From NCBI RefSeq assembly GCF_020379485.1, contig NC_063436.1, forward strand, positions 28,270,423 through 28,334,422: DNA of 64,000 nucleotides. The letters run 5' to 3'. The DNA comes from Brassica napus (Eukaryota > Streptophyta > Magnoliopsida > Brassicales > Brassicaceae). Under the pieces are notes generated by a model. The model saw only the letters and a program-made list of their open reading frames with translations. It made no database searches and was not told the DNA's origin. This document shows positions 1 through 11,900 of this stretch, one piece after another (the first letter of the stretch is position 1; each line of letters opens with the position of its first letter). A program made the translations under genes and the position numbers.

Positions 1-1
1 G

Positions 2-1407
2 ATGATACTCAAAGACCCGGGTTTGCGTAATGTCTTCTCAAGAAACGGACAGGTTTTGAACCCAGGTGAGACTTGCTATAACCCGGAACTAGCTCGGAGT
101 CTAGAGATGATCTCCGAGCTAGGACCGGTAGCGTTTTACAACGGGACAGTAGGCGAAAAACTCGTCAATGATGTGAAAAAGGCCGGAGGGATCATAACTA
201 TGGATGACTTGAGAAGTTACAAAGTCAGAGTAACCAATGCAATGGCTTCGGATGTTATGGGTTACAAGATATACGGAATGCCACCACCGTCTAGCGGAAC
301 GGTTGGTTTCTCGATGGTTATGAACATATTGGACAGCTTCTCTGAGCTATACACTGGTTCAGGTACTGATCTTGGTCTGCACCGTTTGATAGAAGCAATG
401 AAACACATGTTCGCAGCTCGGATGGATCTTGGAGACCCTGAGTTTGTCAACATAACAAACGCTATGAAGCAGATGCTATCAAAGCCTCGTGCGGAAAGTA
501 TAAGAGAGAGGATCTTGGACAACACAACGTTCCCTCCTGAGTACTATTTGAACCGGTGGAGCCAGCTTAGAGACCAAGGGACGAGTCATTTCTCCATTGT
601 GGATTCGGACAGAAACGCTGTGTCTATGACAACAACCGTGAACTTTGTTTTTGGTGCTGGAGTTCTGTCTCCTTCCACGGGGATTGTGCTTAACAACGAG
701 ATGGGTGACTTCTCTGTACCGACGGAGAACACTCCTGACGATCTCCCTCCTGCTCCTACAAACTTCATTGAACCAAACAAAAGACCATTGTCTTCCATGA
801 CACCTCTCGTTATCACCAAGGTGAATTGTTTTGTTCTTATTATCTCTAACTCACTAACTCACAGTCAATGAAAACTCACGGTTGTGTTCTGTTTTGAAGG
901 ACGGTGAGTTGGTGGCGACGCTTGGAGGAAGTGGAGGAATGAAGATAATCCCGGCGGTGATTCAAGTCTTCCTTAACTGCTTTGTGTTGAAGATGAAACC
1001 TTTGGAAGCTGTAGAGAGTGCAAGAGTTTATCATAAGGTGACAAAAACTACATATCATTTACTAACATTCAGATCAAATTATTAGTCATTGTTTCTAATT
1101 ATTGTTGCAGTTAATACCGAACGTTGTTCAATACGAGAACTTCACGGCGATTAACGGTGATCACATAGGAGTTACTAAAAATAGCAAGATGTTTTTAGCA
1201 GAGAGGGGACATGAGCTTGAGGAGGTATCAGGTGGAGCTATTGTTCAACTTATTGTGCAGAGTTTCGAGGAAGAAGAAGATAAAGAGAATATTATTGAAC
1301 TTGGAAGGAAGCTTGGTAAAGACTCTACCAGGAGATTGAAACAATTCAAGGGATTGCTCACTGCGGTTAGTGACCCTCGTAAAGATGGTAAGCCAGCTGC
1401 GGTTTGA
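2..1407 (+). CDS. Gamma-glutamyl transpeptidase, 3' part (5' end outside window)
   Basis: Cleaves the gamma-glutamyl bond of glutathione and its conjugates. Coding exons are 2-820, 900-1037 and 1111-1407, all joining in phase 0 at GT-AG introns and ending in TGA. They encode 417 residues; the family is usually about 570, so roughly the first 150 are missing upstream. The autoprocessing site is visible as DQGTSHFSIVD, whose Thr codon at 581-583 would become the N-terminal nucleophile of the small subunit. PNKRPLSSMTPL, about 70 residues further on, is the substrate-binding double-serine region. No frame breaks are seen. By recalled sequence it resembles the apoplastic GGT1/GGT2 type more than vacuolar GGT4, although GGT4 is the gene I recall beside PFK1 in Arabidopsis. 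The member is therefore left unnamed. Confidence 0.9.
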
Positions 1408-1560
1408 TTTGTACTAATAGTTTCCTCATATTTAAGTATCATTTTCTATCATTTAAAAATTTAATAAACGATGTATATAAAACTTTATTATTACTAAACT
1501 GTAAATTACAGTTTGGTAAAAGCAAAATCAAGCCTGAAGTTGTTACATTATTCTCACATT

Positions 1561-1677
1561 GTGTGTTTCAGACAAATGTTTGTGAGCGTTGAGCCTCTTC
1601 TACAGCTGTATCAAACCCAAACGATCTATCTATAATCTGTACATGAGAAAGATACAAACGTTTGTCTGAAAACACAC
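1561..1677. repeat. Inverted repeat in the GGT 3' flank
   Basis: Arms at 1561-1583 and 1654-1677 are near-perfect reverse complements built around TTTCAGACAAA and TTTGTCTGAAA, with one mismatch and one extra base. They are separated by about 70 bases. RNA from this stretch could form a hairpin just beyond the GGT stop codon. It may equally be a small foldback element. Confidence 0.6.
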
Positions 1678-1791
1678 ATAAGAAGCTTATTAACTGGATA
1701 AAGATTACACATTTCTAAACCGGATAAGCTATTGATTCAGTTACGTAGGGGAAAAGTAACGAACTTGGAAAGAAAGTTAACGATCACTTAC

Positions 1792-2097
1792 TTAACAACA
1801 GAGTAAGCAGCGTTGTCTTGTAATGGATTTGGATATGTCTGAAACCATCACATTGACACAAATAAAAAACGGTAACTTTAAACCAAACATCTCATAAAGT
1901 TTCATGCCCTTTTTTTTTCCCGCGTTGCCAGAGTTCTTCGCATTATCGTATCAAAGAACAGAGGAAAAAAACAGAGTGTGACCGTACAGGAGGGTTTGGG
2001 ATGTAATCAGTTCAGAGAAATGAGGAACGTCTTCAAGAACATAACCGGTGGGACCGGTAACGTTCTTCCGGTCAGTGTTCAGGGCAGAAGTTGACAT
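1792..2097 (-). pseudogene. PFK1: ATP-dependent 6-phosphofructokinase (PFK1-like), 5' remnant
   Basis: Only the first part of a plant PFK reading frame survives. From an ATG at 2097 the minus strand encodes a short N-terminus, then GPTGYVLEDVPHFS, a plant PFK signature. A frame disturbance follows; the next frame reads DYIPNPP to a possible donor at 1987. A second exon at 1792-1838 encodes TYPNPLQDNAAYSVV, preceded by TTTCAG and followed by GTAAGT. The remaining 400 or so residues, including the catalytic core, are absent between here and the GGT gene. It lies beside NAC075, as PFK1 does in Arabidopsis. No functional enzyme is possible from this locus. Confidence 0.75.
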
Positions 2098-2886
2098 CAC
2101 CAATCTTGTCGGAGACCCACATGTCTGACTACCGGAGAGAGAAGCAATCAAGCGGAGACCCGTGTCGAAGCTCAATGATCGATATTTTCTACTGAGTCTA
2201 TGGATTAAAGACCCAAATTGGTGATGATCGGTTTCAGAGGCGGTACTCCGGTTTGAGGGTGGCCGGAATCTATACGAATCTATTTATTTGTGGTCGAATC
2301 ATATGTGTTTAACTGACAATATATTAAACAATACTGACAAACGGCTTTTTAATAATTATAATAAAATGCAATAAACAAGACCTCAATGACACTGATTTTT
2401 TTTTTTCCCCTCAAACGAGACAACTTTAATATTGAGAATTTTAAGAGCAAAAGAATGTTGTTGGGCCTTCTTAATGCAATTGTTCGGCCCACAGAACCTT
2501 GCATATGTTCTAAATTGCCAATAGACGACTAAGCTCTTAAGCCCATCCATTTTTCTGAACTAAACATAATTTGCCTCTCCCGATATTTGTTTAACTTATG
2601 TAAATTTCATAGGTTATATCCTTTTTACTAACTTATGTAACTTCGTTTTAGTGCCAATTGTTTAATGAGTTTACGTCTGGTTTAGTTTTCAATAGTGTAC
2701 TTTCACATCATCACATGAAATATTTATGGTAGATTATACTAGAAAACTATAAATTATATTTTAAGCTTTTTCTATCAAGTCTTACTCCTTAATCTTTTTG
2801 TTTTTGTTGTTTTTGTTGTTGTTGTTGTTGTTGTTAGGGTGAATTAGCCAAATGACCAAATTTGAGAAGGAAATTAAGTGCATAGT
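2098..2886. other. Former PFK1 promoter region, no gene
   Basis: AT-rich sequence with no credible reading frame. At 2464-2545 there are TTGGGCC, CGGCCCA and AAGCCCA motifs of the site II (TCP-bound) type common in housekeeping promoters, which would suit the old PFK1 promoter. A GTT microsatellite lies at about 2802-2836. Confidence 0.4.
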
Positions 2887-4535
2887 ATTGATTTTGACAT
2901 AATAAAGCCCATAACAATTATGTCAACTTCTATCCGGTAATGCCCTTTTTTTTGTTCAAGTTGCCAGTAATAGAGAGAGAAACTGATGACATCAACAATT
3001 TGACACCCCACAATTAATTATCACACGTAATTCAATCAACACCACACTTTTGTTTAACACATAAATATACATCTAATTTTTCTATACCATATTACTAAAA
3101 ATAATAGGATTTAAAATTCACTCACACCTAGTAAATACTAAACTTTAATCCAAACCTCAACTCCAAAATAATAAACCCTAAACTTTAAACATCACCCTTC
3201 CATCTAAATACTAAACCCTAAACCCTAATTACTGAACCCTAAACCCAAATATAAACCTTAAACCCAATTATCAAAATCTGAAAATAGTATATAATATTAT
3301 ATAATATTAAACTAAATCCAAACAAAACTCCTCAATGCTAAACTCAAACCTAACTTTTGAATACTAAACCCAAAAATGCTATCACTAAACCCAAATCTAA
3401 ACTCCCACCTTCCAAATACTAAACCCTAAATCCTAATCACTAAACTCTAAACCCAAGTATAGACTATAAACCCAAATAGAATGGAACAAAATACATAGTA
3501 TAGTATAAATTGGTAAGCAAGAAAAAACACTTTTTTTTTAATCGTCAAATAGAACATACATAATACGGTCACTAAACCCAAACATCAACCCCCACCTTCC
3601 AAATACTAAACCCTAAATCTTAATCATTAAACCTAAACCCAAGTATAAACTCTAAACCCAAATAGTATAGAAGAAAATAAATAGTATAGCACATATAGTT
3701 GTAAACAAGAAATTGATTTTGACATAATAAAGCCCATAACAATTATGTCAACTTCTATCCGGTAATGCCCTTTTTTTGTTCAAGTTGCCAGTAATAGAGA
3801 GAGAAACTGATGACATCAACAATTTGACACCCCACAATTAATTATCACACGTAATTCAATCAACACCACACTTTTGTTTAACACATAAATATACATCTAA
3901 TTTTTCTATACCATATTACTAAAAATAATAGGATTCAAAATTCACTCACACCTAGTAAATACTAAACTTTAATCCAAACCTCAACTCCAAAATAATAAAC
4001 CCTAAACTTTAAACATCACCCTTCCATCTAAATACTAAACCCTAAATCCTAATTACTGAACCCTAAACCCAAATATAAACCTTAAACCCAATTATCAAAA
4101 TCTGAAAATAGTATATAATATTATATAATATTAAACTAAATCCAAACAAAACTCCTCAATGCTAAACTCAAACCTAACTTTTGAATACTAAACCCAAAAA
4201 TGCTATCACTAAACCCAAATCTAAACTCCCACCTTCCAAATACTAAACCCTAAATCCTAATCACTAAACTCTAAACCCAAGTATAGACTATAAACCCAAA
4301 TAGAATGGAACAAAATACATAGTATAGTATAAATTGGTAAGCAAGAAAAAACACTTTTTTTTTAATCATCAAATAGAACATACATAATACGGTCACTAAA
4401 CCCAAACATCAACCCCCACCTTCCAAATACTAAACCCTAAATCTTAATCATTAAACCTAAACCCAAGTATAAACTCTAAACCCAAATAGTATAGAAGAAA
4501 ATAAATAGTATAGCACATATAGTTGTAAACAAGAA
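2887..4535. repeat. 824-bp direct tandem duplication rich in telomere-like motifs
   Basis: Copy 1 spans 2887-3711 and copy 2 spans 3712-4535. They align end to end with a few single-base changes, for example eight versus seven T near 2946 and 3771. Each copy contains many AAACCCTAAA, CTAAACCC and similar motifs resembling the plant telomere repeat, plus a shorter internal repeat around CCACCTTCCAAATACTAAAC. No open reading frame of note is present. The high identity points to a recent duplication. Confidence 0.9.
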
Positions 4536-6139
4536 ATTGATAAATAATGAATTTATCAAACAATCGATGGTACAATAATACAACAACCGTAGCATACTAT
4601 TTAGTTTGGTACTTGCGAATTGTACAAAAATATAAGAATCGTACTATACTATAATTTTCTTTCACTACATATAGTATAGTCGACGAGTTCATCTTCTTCA
4701 CATCTTCCTCTTTTTACAGACATGGTGATACACACATTCACTAGTCCAGAGTAATTATTCTTCATCATACCATATCAATACAGCATACTATAACAATTTA
4801 AATAACAATGAAAAAAATCAAGATGAACAGCATTGAAAAAAACTAAAAAAAAAAAGAAATTGTGATGTCACCTCGTTGTTGTCTATGGTGTCATCTTCTC
4901 CTCCAAACTCAATTCCACAAGCCCAAAATCTATATTATTTCTTAATCTAGTGGTTTGTGTTCGTATGTATAAAAAAAAACAAAGATTGGAGGAGAAGAGG
5001 AAGAAGAAGAGAAAGAGCTGTGAAAGAATGATAACCACAATTTATTAAATTATTTAATTAATATTTCTTTTGATAAATAACTCTCAGCAGGTCACACAGG
5101 TTGAATTGAAGGGTAATATAGTATTATTACATAAAATACATGTACTGTAGATGAAAGTTAGGGGTTTTAGTTATGTAATGAATTATAATTTGTTTGAAGG
5201 TTATACAGCCAAATTTCCCTTAATATCCAATTCAACCTGAAAAAGTACAACTAATTGAGTCGGAACCGTTCTCAAAGAACGTACGAATCAAGAAGAGCAA
5301 AACTTCTCATTTTTAAGGTGTAGTATTCCCTCTAAATTTAAAGTTCAGCTAAATAATACAATAAAACTGTGGTCCTGTGGACACTAATATTTGTATGTAT
5401 AAGTCAAGAAACCTATCTTCATCCAGTATCTAATGTCATACCATATATCTAATATTTTAAAACAAAAGAAACTTGAAATAAATAAAAGATTACGTCGAGG
5501 AATATTGTTTCTTGTTTTCCATTTTTTTTTTCAAGTTTTGACTCATTTATTTGGTTGCTTTTTCTATTTTTAATAATGCTGATAATTTTTTTTGTAATAA
5601 TACATCACACCAGTGTTCTACGAATTTCGATGTGTTTGCAAAAAAATCATAACCTAAATTGTTTTTCTGTTTAAATCTTCATTTAGCATCCAAAAAGTTA
5701 GAACTGATGATTCAGAACTTCATGATACGAAATGGGATCAAAACGAAGCTAAAAACTTCTGTAAGTTTTACATTTACTCTAAAAAGTTATAGAGAATTAC
5801 ATAAAATAAAAATTATGACAAAATATATGATAATCCAGACAAAGAGGCAATCATTAGCATCTATATGTTTTATTCAGGACATATCTTTGGCCCCTCCATG
5901 ATTTCATTCTTTGACTCCCAACATTTAAAAAAAAAAAATCTTTAGTTAACAATATGTATAACATAACTATGATGTGTATTCTCTATACACATATATATAT
6001 AGGATTTTTTTTCCTCTTTTTCCTTTGGTGGTGTTTTACCGTTGGGATTGAGATGATCTTTTGTGTATTCTTAACTCAAATCTCTTAACGATAAAGTTAC
6101 AATCCTTGAGAAATCGAAATGCTTTTAGCTTAATATATA
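4536..6139. other. AT-rich intergenic stretch, no gene seen
   Basis: Low-complexity AT-rich DNA with poly-A/T tracts. Short open frames such as 5659-5901 have no recognisable domain and the base composition of noncoding DNA. Confidence 0.5.
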
Positions 6140-6540
6140 CTCTATCTGTTTCACAATAGATGATGTTATTCCTTAGAGTATGATTAACCCGAAGTTCTTA
6201 AGATGGTCCTTATTTAAGAACCGGTTCTTAAAGTCCTTTAAGAATCGGTTCTTTAAGAATCGGTTCTTAAAGTCCTTTAAGAGTCGGTTCTTAAAGTCCT
6301 TTAAGAACCGGTTCTTATCTTTTTAGTTAAAAGTTAAGAAACAGTTTCTTAACTTCTGCTAAGAACCCCACTATAAAAATCCCGGATTAATCATGGTTTT
6401 AGTGCACAAAGATTAAGAAATTTATTTTTTTTCTAAAAAATAATTTTAAAAATATTATTTAATAATCATTTAAACAATTACAGAAATGACTACAACATCT
6501 AATTGGTTACACAGTTTAAAAAATAACATAAAAATATTAA
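6140..6540. mobile_element. Stowaway-like (BraSto-type) MITE remnant, interrupted
   Basis: The left edge reads CTCTATCTGTTTCACAATAG followed by ATGATGTT, a degenerate Brassica Stowaway terminus. After the nested element at 6176-6398 the sequence resumes with TTTTAGTGCACAAAGATTAAG, which I recall from the interior of the same family. The right terminus is not clear, so the end is approximate. Confidence 0.45.
6176..6398. mobile_element. Tourist-like MITE with TTA target duplication
   Basis: Near-terminal inverted repeats ATGATTAACCCG (from 6180) and CGGATTAATCAT (to 6394) match with one mismatch. TTA occurs at 6173-6175 and 6399-6401, a target duplication typical of PIF/Harbinger MITEs. The interior, about 6215-6320, contains tandem units around GGTTCTTAAAGTCCTTTAAG. 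The element sits inside an older Stowaway-like MITE. Confidence 0.55.
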
Positions 6541-7977
6541 AACATGGACGAGTTTGAAGATCTAAAACTACAATCCAATTCAGATGTATCGTTTGTGGAG
6601 CCTACATTATTCTTAATTCATACATCATAAAGAGCCGTCTCAGGTTATTGACATGACACTTTCTAGACCAACAGTCAGGTTTTTAAAAACTCTTTAAAAT
6701 ACAGCGTCACAGGAACTCAAGAACGATAATGACTTTTCTGCGACGAATGATTTTCGTTTATTCATAAAATTCCGTTGTTCGTTTATATAATTATATTTTC
6801 GTTACGGACAGAAACTTTTTTTGTATTCTATCTTACGTTTATGATCTCAGCATGAAGCTTATTCGCAAAGTTTAAGGGTACGGTACACGTTTCTTTTACC
6901 CTTGTATCCTATTTATTCGCTTGGTTTCTTGGTTAGCTTTGACCGTATATATATAGATATATATATATATATATATCTATAGAAATTGATGAAAAACCAT
7001 AGAAGATTGATTTATGCGATAGAACTTTATAATCATTACAGTCAAGGTACTCGAGATCAATGAAGAAAAAAAAACATATATTCATAATTCATCTAGAGTA
7101 TTATGAAATGGTATGTTAGAGAACGCGTACAATAAATATGTTTCAAGAACAAATACTTCTTTCATCAAGAAAAGGAACAGGCACTGCTTTAAAGTTTAAA
7201 CTAATACGCGTAATATTTTCAGGGTTATACTTCATTAAACATTTGATAGGAAAAGGAAATTATTGTCTGATTTGAAACATATGTAAGAAGAATATAATTG
7301 TCATGATTTCGTAATTCATGCTAACGTAAACGGAACTACAAGGACACCATATATAATAATATAAAACAAATCAAATTAAACTACAACACGAATATAATAA
7401 GAAAATTAAGGGATGGTGTGGTCCATATGATGGGTACACTGCTCAAATTGCCTTACTTATCAAGCAATCTCTTAATTCCTTTATCTCTGCAGAAATTGAA
7501 ATAAAATAAAATAAAACCAAATTTGAATAACAAAAGAATAATGATCACTTCCTCCAGCTCGATGCCCATGTGACCTATCTTCCTCTTCTCGTCTTTTTTT
7601 CGTCGTCTTTCTTTTCTTTTTTTTGGGTTTTTATTTGATAAACATCTCTTCTTCTTCTTCTTCTTCTTTTATTTTGTTTATTAATTCTCTTTTGTTCTTA
7701 ACCTTCCGCAAATTCAAAACTACAACATTATTTCCTTGACTAGAAGTTACTATAGATTTAGAAGGTGGATATTGGGACGGAACGTAGGGTGCAGTAATGC
7801 TAAAAAACGTAGAGTGAAGTAACTATAGTTGCCAACAAATGGTATTTTATATGTATAAACCATATAAAATTAATATAAGATTTTCTCGTACATAATCCAT
7901 GTACTTAATTTACTTAAATTATTTATTAACATATAGAGTATACACACACATATACAACATAGACACTGCCACACTGC

Positions 7978-8010
<33 letters not shown>

Positions 8011-8937
8011 TACTGGACTACATAATTATCATTTGAAATTTCATCATTTACAAAGGGTTAAGTTAACAGTGGTGAATCTCAAATTTCTTTCCGAACATAA
8101 AACTCACAATCAATCATAAAGATAACATAATAATTTTGATAACTTAATTATATATATATATATATAAATCCATACCACAATACAACATAAAAGTCACAAA
8201 ATTTAGATTTATAGGAATATGCACTGTGTACAGTCACATTTACAGACACGTATACATTATTTACATAAACATAAGTAATTATAATTTCGAAGTGTTGTAT
8301 GCTTTTGTAGATATAACAAGAACCGCTTCAAAGACTCATATCGGCTTCTTGAACCAGCAAAGGCGAAATAAAAGGTGGGTCAGTGAATGGGTTTCAGAGC
8401 CACCTTTTCCTTTTTCTCGCTTACTTCTTCAGTTAAAGTTTGAGATAAACACACATTTATATATAGACAACATTAATATATTAATTCCCTAAAATATCTC
8501 TCGTATGTTTTTATTAATTTATACCCTTCACATCCCAACTCGTACTTTCTTCTTCTCCCCATTTACTTCTTCGTTTCTTAACTCTCTCTCTACTCTTTGC
8601 TATCTTTCTCTCTCTCTCTTTCATGGTTTGCAGATCATATTCTGCTAGACCAAGTTTGTTCCTTTTAGCATAATTTGAGGGTTAATTCCCCATAAATTCT
8701 TACTTTGTCTTGTTCATGTGTCGGTTTAGGTTTTCAAGAAAAACCCTCTTTTGTCTTGTCTCCTCAAAATCAGTGGTTTATTCTCCATAATAAAAGAGGG
8801 TTTTATTCAAATCCTGTCTCTCTCTTTCTCTATATATTCTTTTACCTCTCGAAAATGATCAGAAGAGCTTTCTTATTATCTCTTCACCTACACACATACG
8901 CATAAGAGAAAGTTTGTCAAAGGAACTAGGGATTAAG
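6541..8937. other. Intergenic region and 5' flank of the NAC gene
   Basis: No protein gene is supported. Features seen are an AT dinucleotide tract near 6950-6980, a CTT tract near 7645-7670, a CA/TA tract near 7972-8008, an AT tract near 8150-8166 and a CT-rich leader at about 8580-8625. The last few hundred bases are probably promoter and 5' leader. An inverted AAAAGGTGG / CCACCTTTT pair lies at about 8370-8410. Confidence 0.4.
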
Positions 8938-11900
8938 ATGAGCAAGAGTAATCATGCTGGTTCGGTGACGGGTTCTGATATAATAGATGCAAAAATCGAA
9001 CAACATCAACTTTGTGGATCCAAGAAGTGTCCCAGCTGCGGCCACAAGCTCGAGGGGAAACCAGTAAGTAATATTCCTTTTTTCTTATATTTTAATTAAC
9101 TTAGAAATAAATTGTTTCTACCTTCCTTTCTCAATTGTAAATATTTTTTAAGAGAAAAAGGAAAAGAATCAAATGAAGAGCATCAAGAATGATGCTCGCT
9201 GTTGTATTCTCTTGCTTACAGAAATTCAAAATCCAAATTTAAAGCGTCTATATACGAGTCTTTATATGTATAGTTGTATATACACCTATATATACTCTCT
9301 TGGTCTTTTTCTTTATTCTAAATTAAGTTTTCTCTTTTATTCTTTCTAGCAGGATTGGGTTGGTTTACCCGCAGGAGTGAAATTTGACCCAACAGATCAG
9401 GAATTGATGGAACATTTAGAGGCAAAAGTCTTAGTTAAAGACATTAAATCTCACCCTCTCATTGACGAATTCATCCCCACCATTGAAGGAGAAGACGGCA
9501 TTTGCTACACTCACCCCGAGAAACTTCCCGGTACATAAACACCTCCATGCAGTACTCCATACATCACAACGTTATATACTTCTTTTTTTTTTATAAAGCA
9601 CGTTATAATATATGTTCTTTAATACAACATTGGGTCACACCAAATTTTGAATACATTTTAGTTTCTTTGTTGGGACTCACCAATGTTTTAACCTTCTATA
9701 TTTTGATCACACATATACATCTATAAATACTTCATATTTTCCCCCAAGCATTCCAAATTTATTTCCTTTTATTATAATATATGATTGTTTGATACGACTA
9801 TATAGAGAATTGGGTCATACCAAAGTTTGAATCCTTTTAATTTGGGTCACACAAGAAACATATAAACTAACAAAAGATATTTTTTTATTTTAAATTTTTG
9901 GTAGGAGTGACTAGAGATGGTTTAAGCAGACACTTCTTTCATAGACCATCAAAGGCGTATACAACGGGAACAAGAAAGAGAAGGAAGATTCAAACGGAAT
10001 GTGACAATAATATGCAAGGAAGCGGTAGCTCCGGTGAGACGAGGTGGCATAAGACCGGTAAGACAAGACCGGTTATGGTAAACGGTAAGCAAAAAGGTTG
10101 TAAGAAGATATTGGTTTTGTATACCAATTTTGGTAAGAATCGAAAACCGGAGAAAACCAATTGGGTAATGCATCAATATCATCTGGGGACACATGAGGAA
10201 GAGAAAGAAGGAGAGCTTGTTGTGTCGAAGATCTTTTATCAGACTCAACCTAGGCAATGTAATTGGTCGTCTACGTCAAGCTTGAACGCTATAGGCGGTG
10301 GAGGCGGTGAAGTGAATAGCGGTGGAGGCGGCGGAGAGTATCATATGAGGAAAGATAGTGGAAATACTAGTGGTGGGAGTTGTTCTTCGTCTAGAGAGAT
10401 TCTGAATGTCAATCATCCAAACCAATCTGATGAAGTAGGTGGCGTTATGGCTGTACCGGCTGCCGCTACGACGGTTCCGCCTGGTCTCCCGAGTTATGCA
10501 ATGGATCAACTTAGCTTTGTTCCTTTCATGAAGAGCTTCGATGAGGTATGCACCGAATTTTGTTTTACTTCATTAGAACTTTTCGTTTGATAAAATAATA
10601 TTAAATATGATACATACAATACAAAGTGAATCTAATATCAACAAAAAGTATATTAAAAACTAAATTGGTAAACATTATAATGTAATTTTTTAAAAGTTCC
10701 GTATAGAGAATCTTCGTTTTATTCCATGTGTTTAGTATTTTATTTTGAATTCAGTTTTGATTCTCTATTAATGGGATTAATGAAAGGAAAAGTTAATGTT
10801 TTAAGAATATGTTAGGGTTACTATTTGCTTGCATTGCAAGGAAACAGTACTCTTCAAATCTATATTATTAAAGTTGAAGTACACATTGAAATTGTTTGAC
10901 AATATGGATAGTAGTTATAAAAATAATGTTGTTTGGAAACATGGATAGCTACTAATGGGTTTATGCTACTAAAAAAATTGGAAGTCCATTACATTATATT
11001 AAAAAGTAATGAGTCTATGTTACTTGATATATATATTCAAATCAAAATAATAATTTAAAATTTATTTATATCAAAATTTCATTCAAAAATATACATATAT
11101 TCAAAATTTCATTTTTACTAACATATTTTTCAATAACTATTATAAAAATGTTTTCAATATATATAATAAAAATACAATACAAAGCCCAATTTCAAACACC
11201 AACTTAAATTATGGTTTTTATATTTCACATTAAATTTTAAAATATAATATATTTGATTATTTATATGATTGTACGTATAAAATATTATTAATTATAAGAA
11301 AACTTATTTGATGGTACGTATAAAATACGATTAATTATATGATAACACAAATTTTGTAACCTATGATGACACATATAGGATATATATATAATAGTGATTA
11401 GCGATGGACGTTCGGGTTCGTTTTCAGGTCTTTTTGGGATTTCATGTTCAGTTCAAATCTTTCAGGATTTGGTTCGGATTTGGATAACCAATTTAAATAG
11501 GTTTGGTTTAAATATTTGGATAGAGAATTAATAATTATTTAAGTCTTTTTGGAGTTTTGAGTATTTTTAACTATTTAAGATATTTACGTTTAATTATTTG
11601 TATATATTTTCAAGCATTTATGCGAACTTAAAAGTATCATATATATTCTGGATGTTTTTATATATATTAAATCTAAAAATAATTAATATATATAAGTATA
11701 TGAATCTATTTTGGATACACAAAATACTTCTGTTCGGATCGGAATAGGTTTCACTTCTTCAAATACTAAATTTTTGAATAATTCGTATATTTAATCAATT
11801 CCGGTTCGGATTTAGTACTACTTATTAAGATTGGAATCGGTTCGATTCTTCGAATTCGAGTTTTTTGTCCAACCTTAAATAGTGACATAAAAAGAAAATA

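Noticed and set aside
2887..4535. True interstitial telomere array
   Set aside because: The CCCTAAA-like motifs are degenerate and irregular, so only a telomere-like repeat is claimed.
7972..8008. CA/TA microsatellite as a regulatory switch
   Set aside because: Ordinary dinucleotide repeat with nothing to support a function.
8226..8492. 88-codon open frame upstream of NAC075
   Set aside because: Lies in AT-rich promoter sequence with low-complexity residues and no recognisable similarity.
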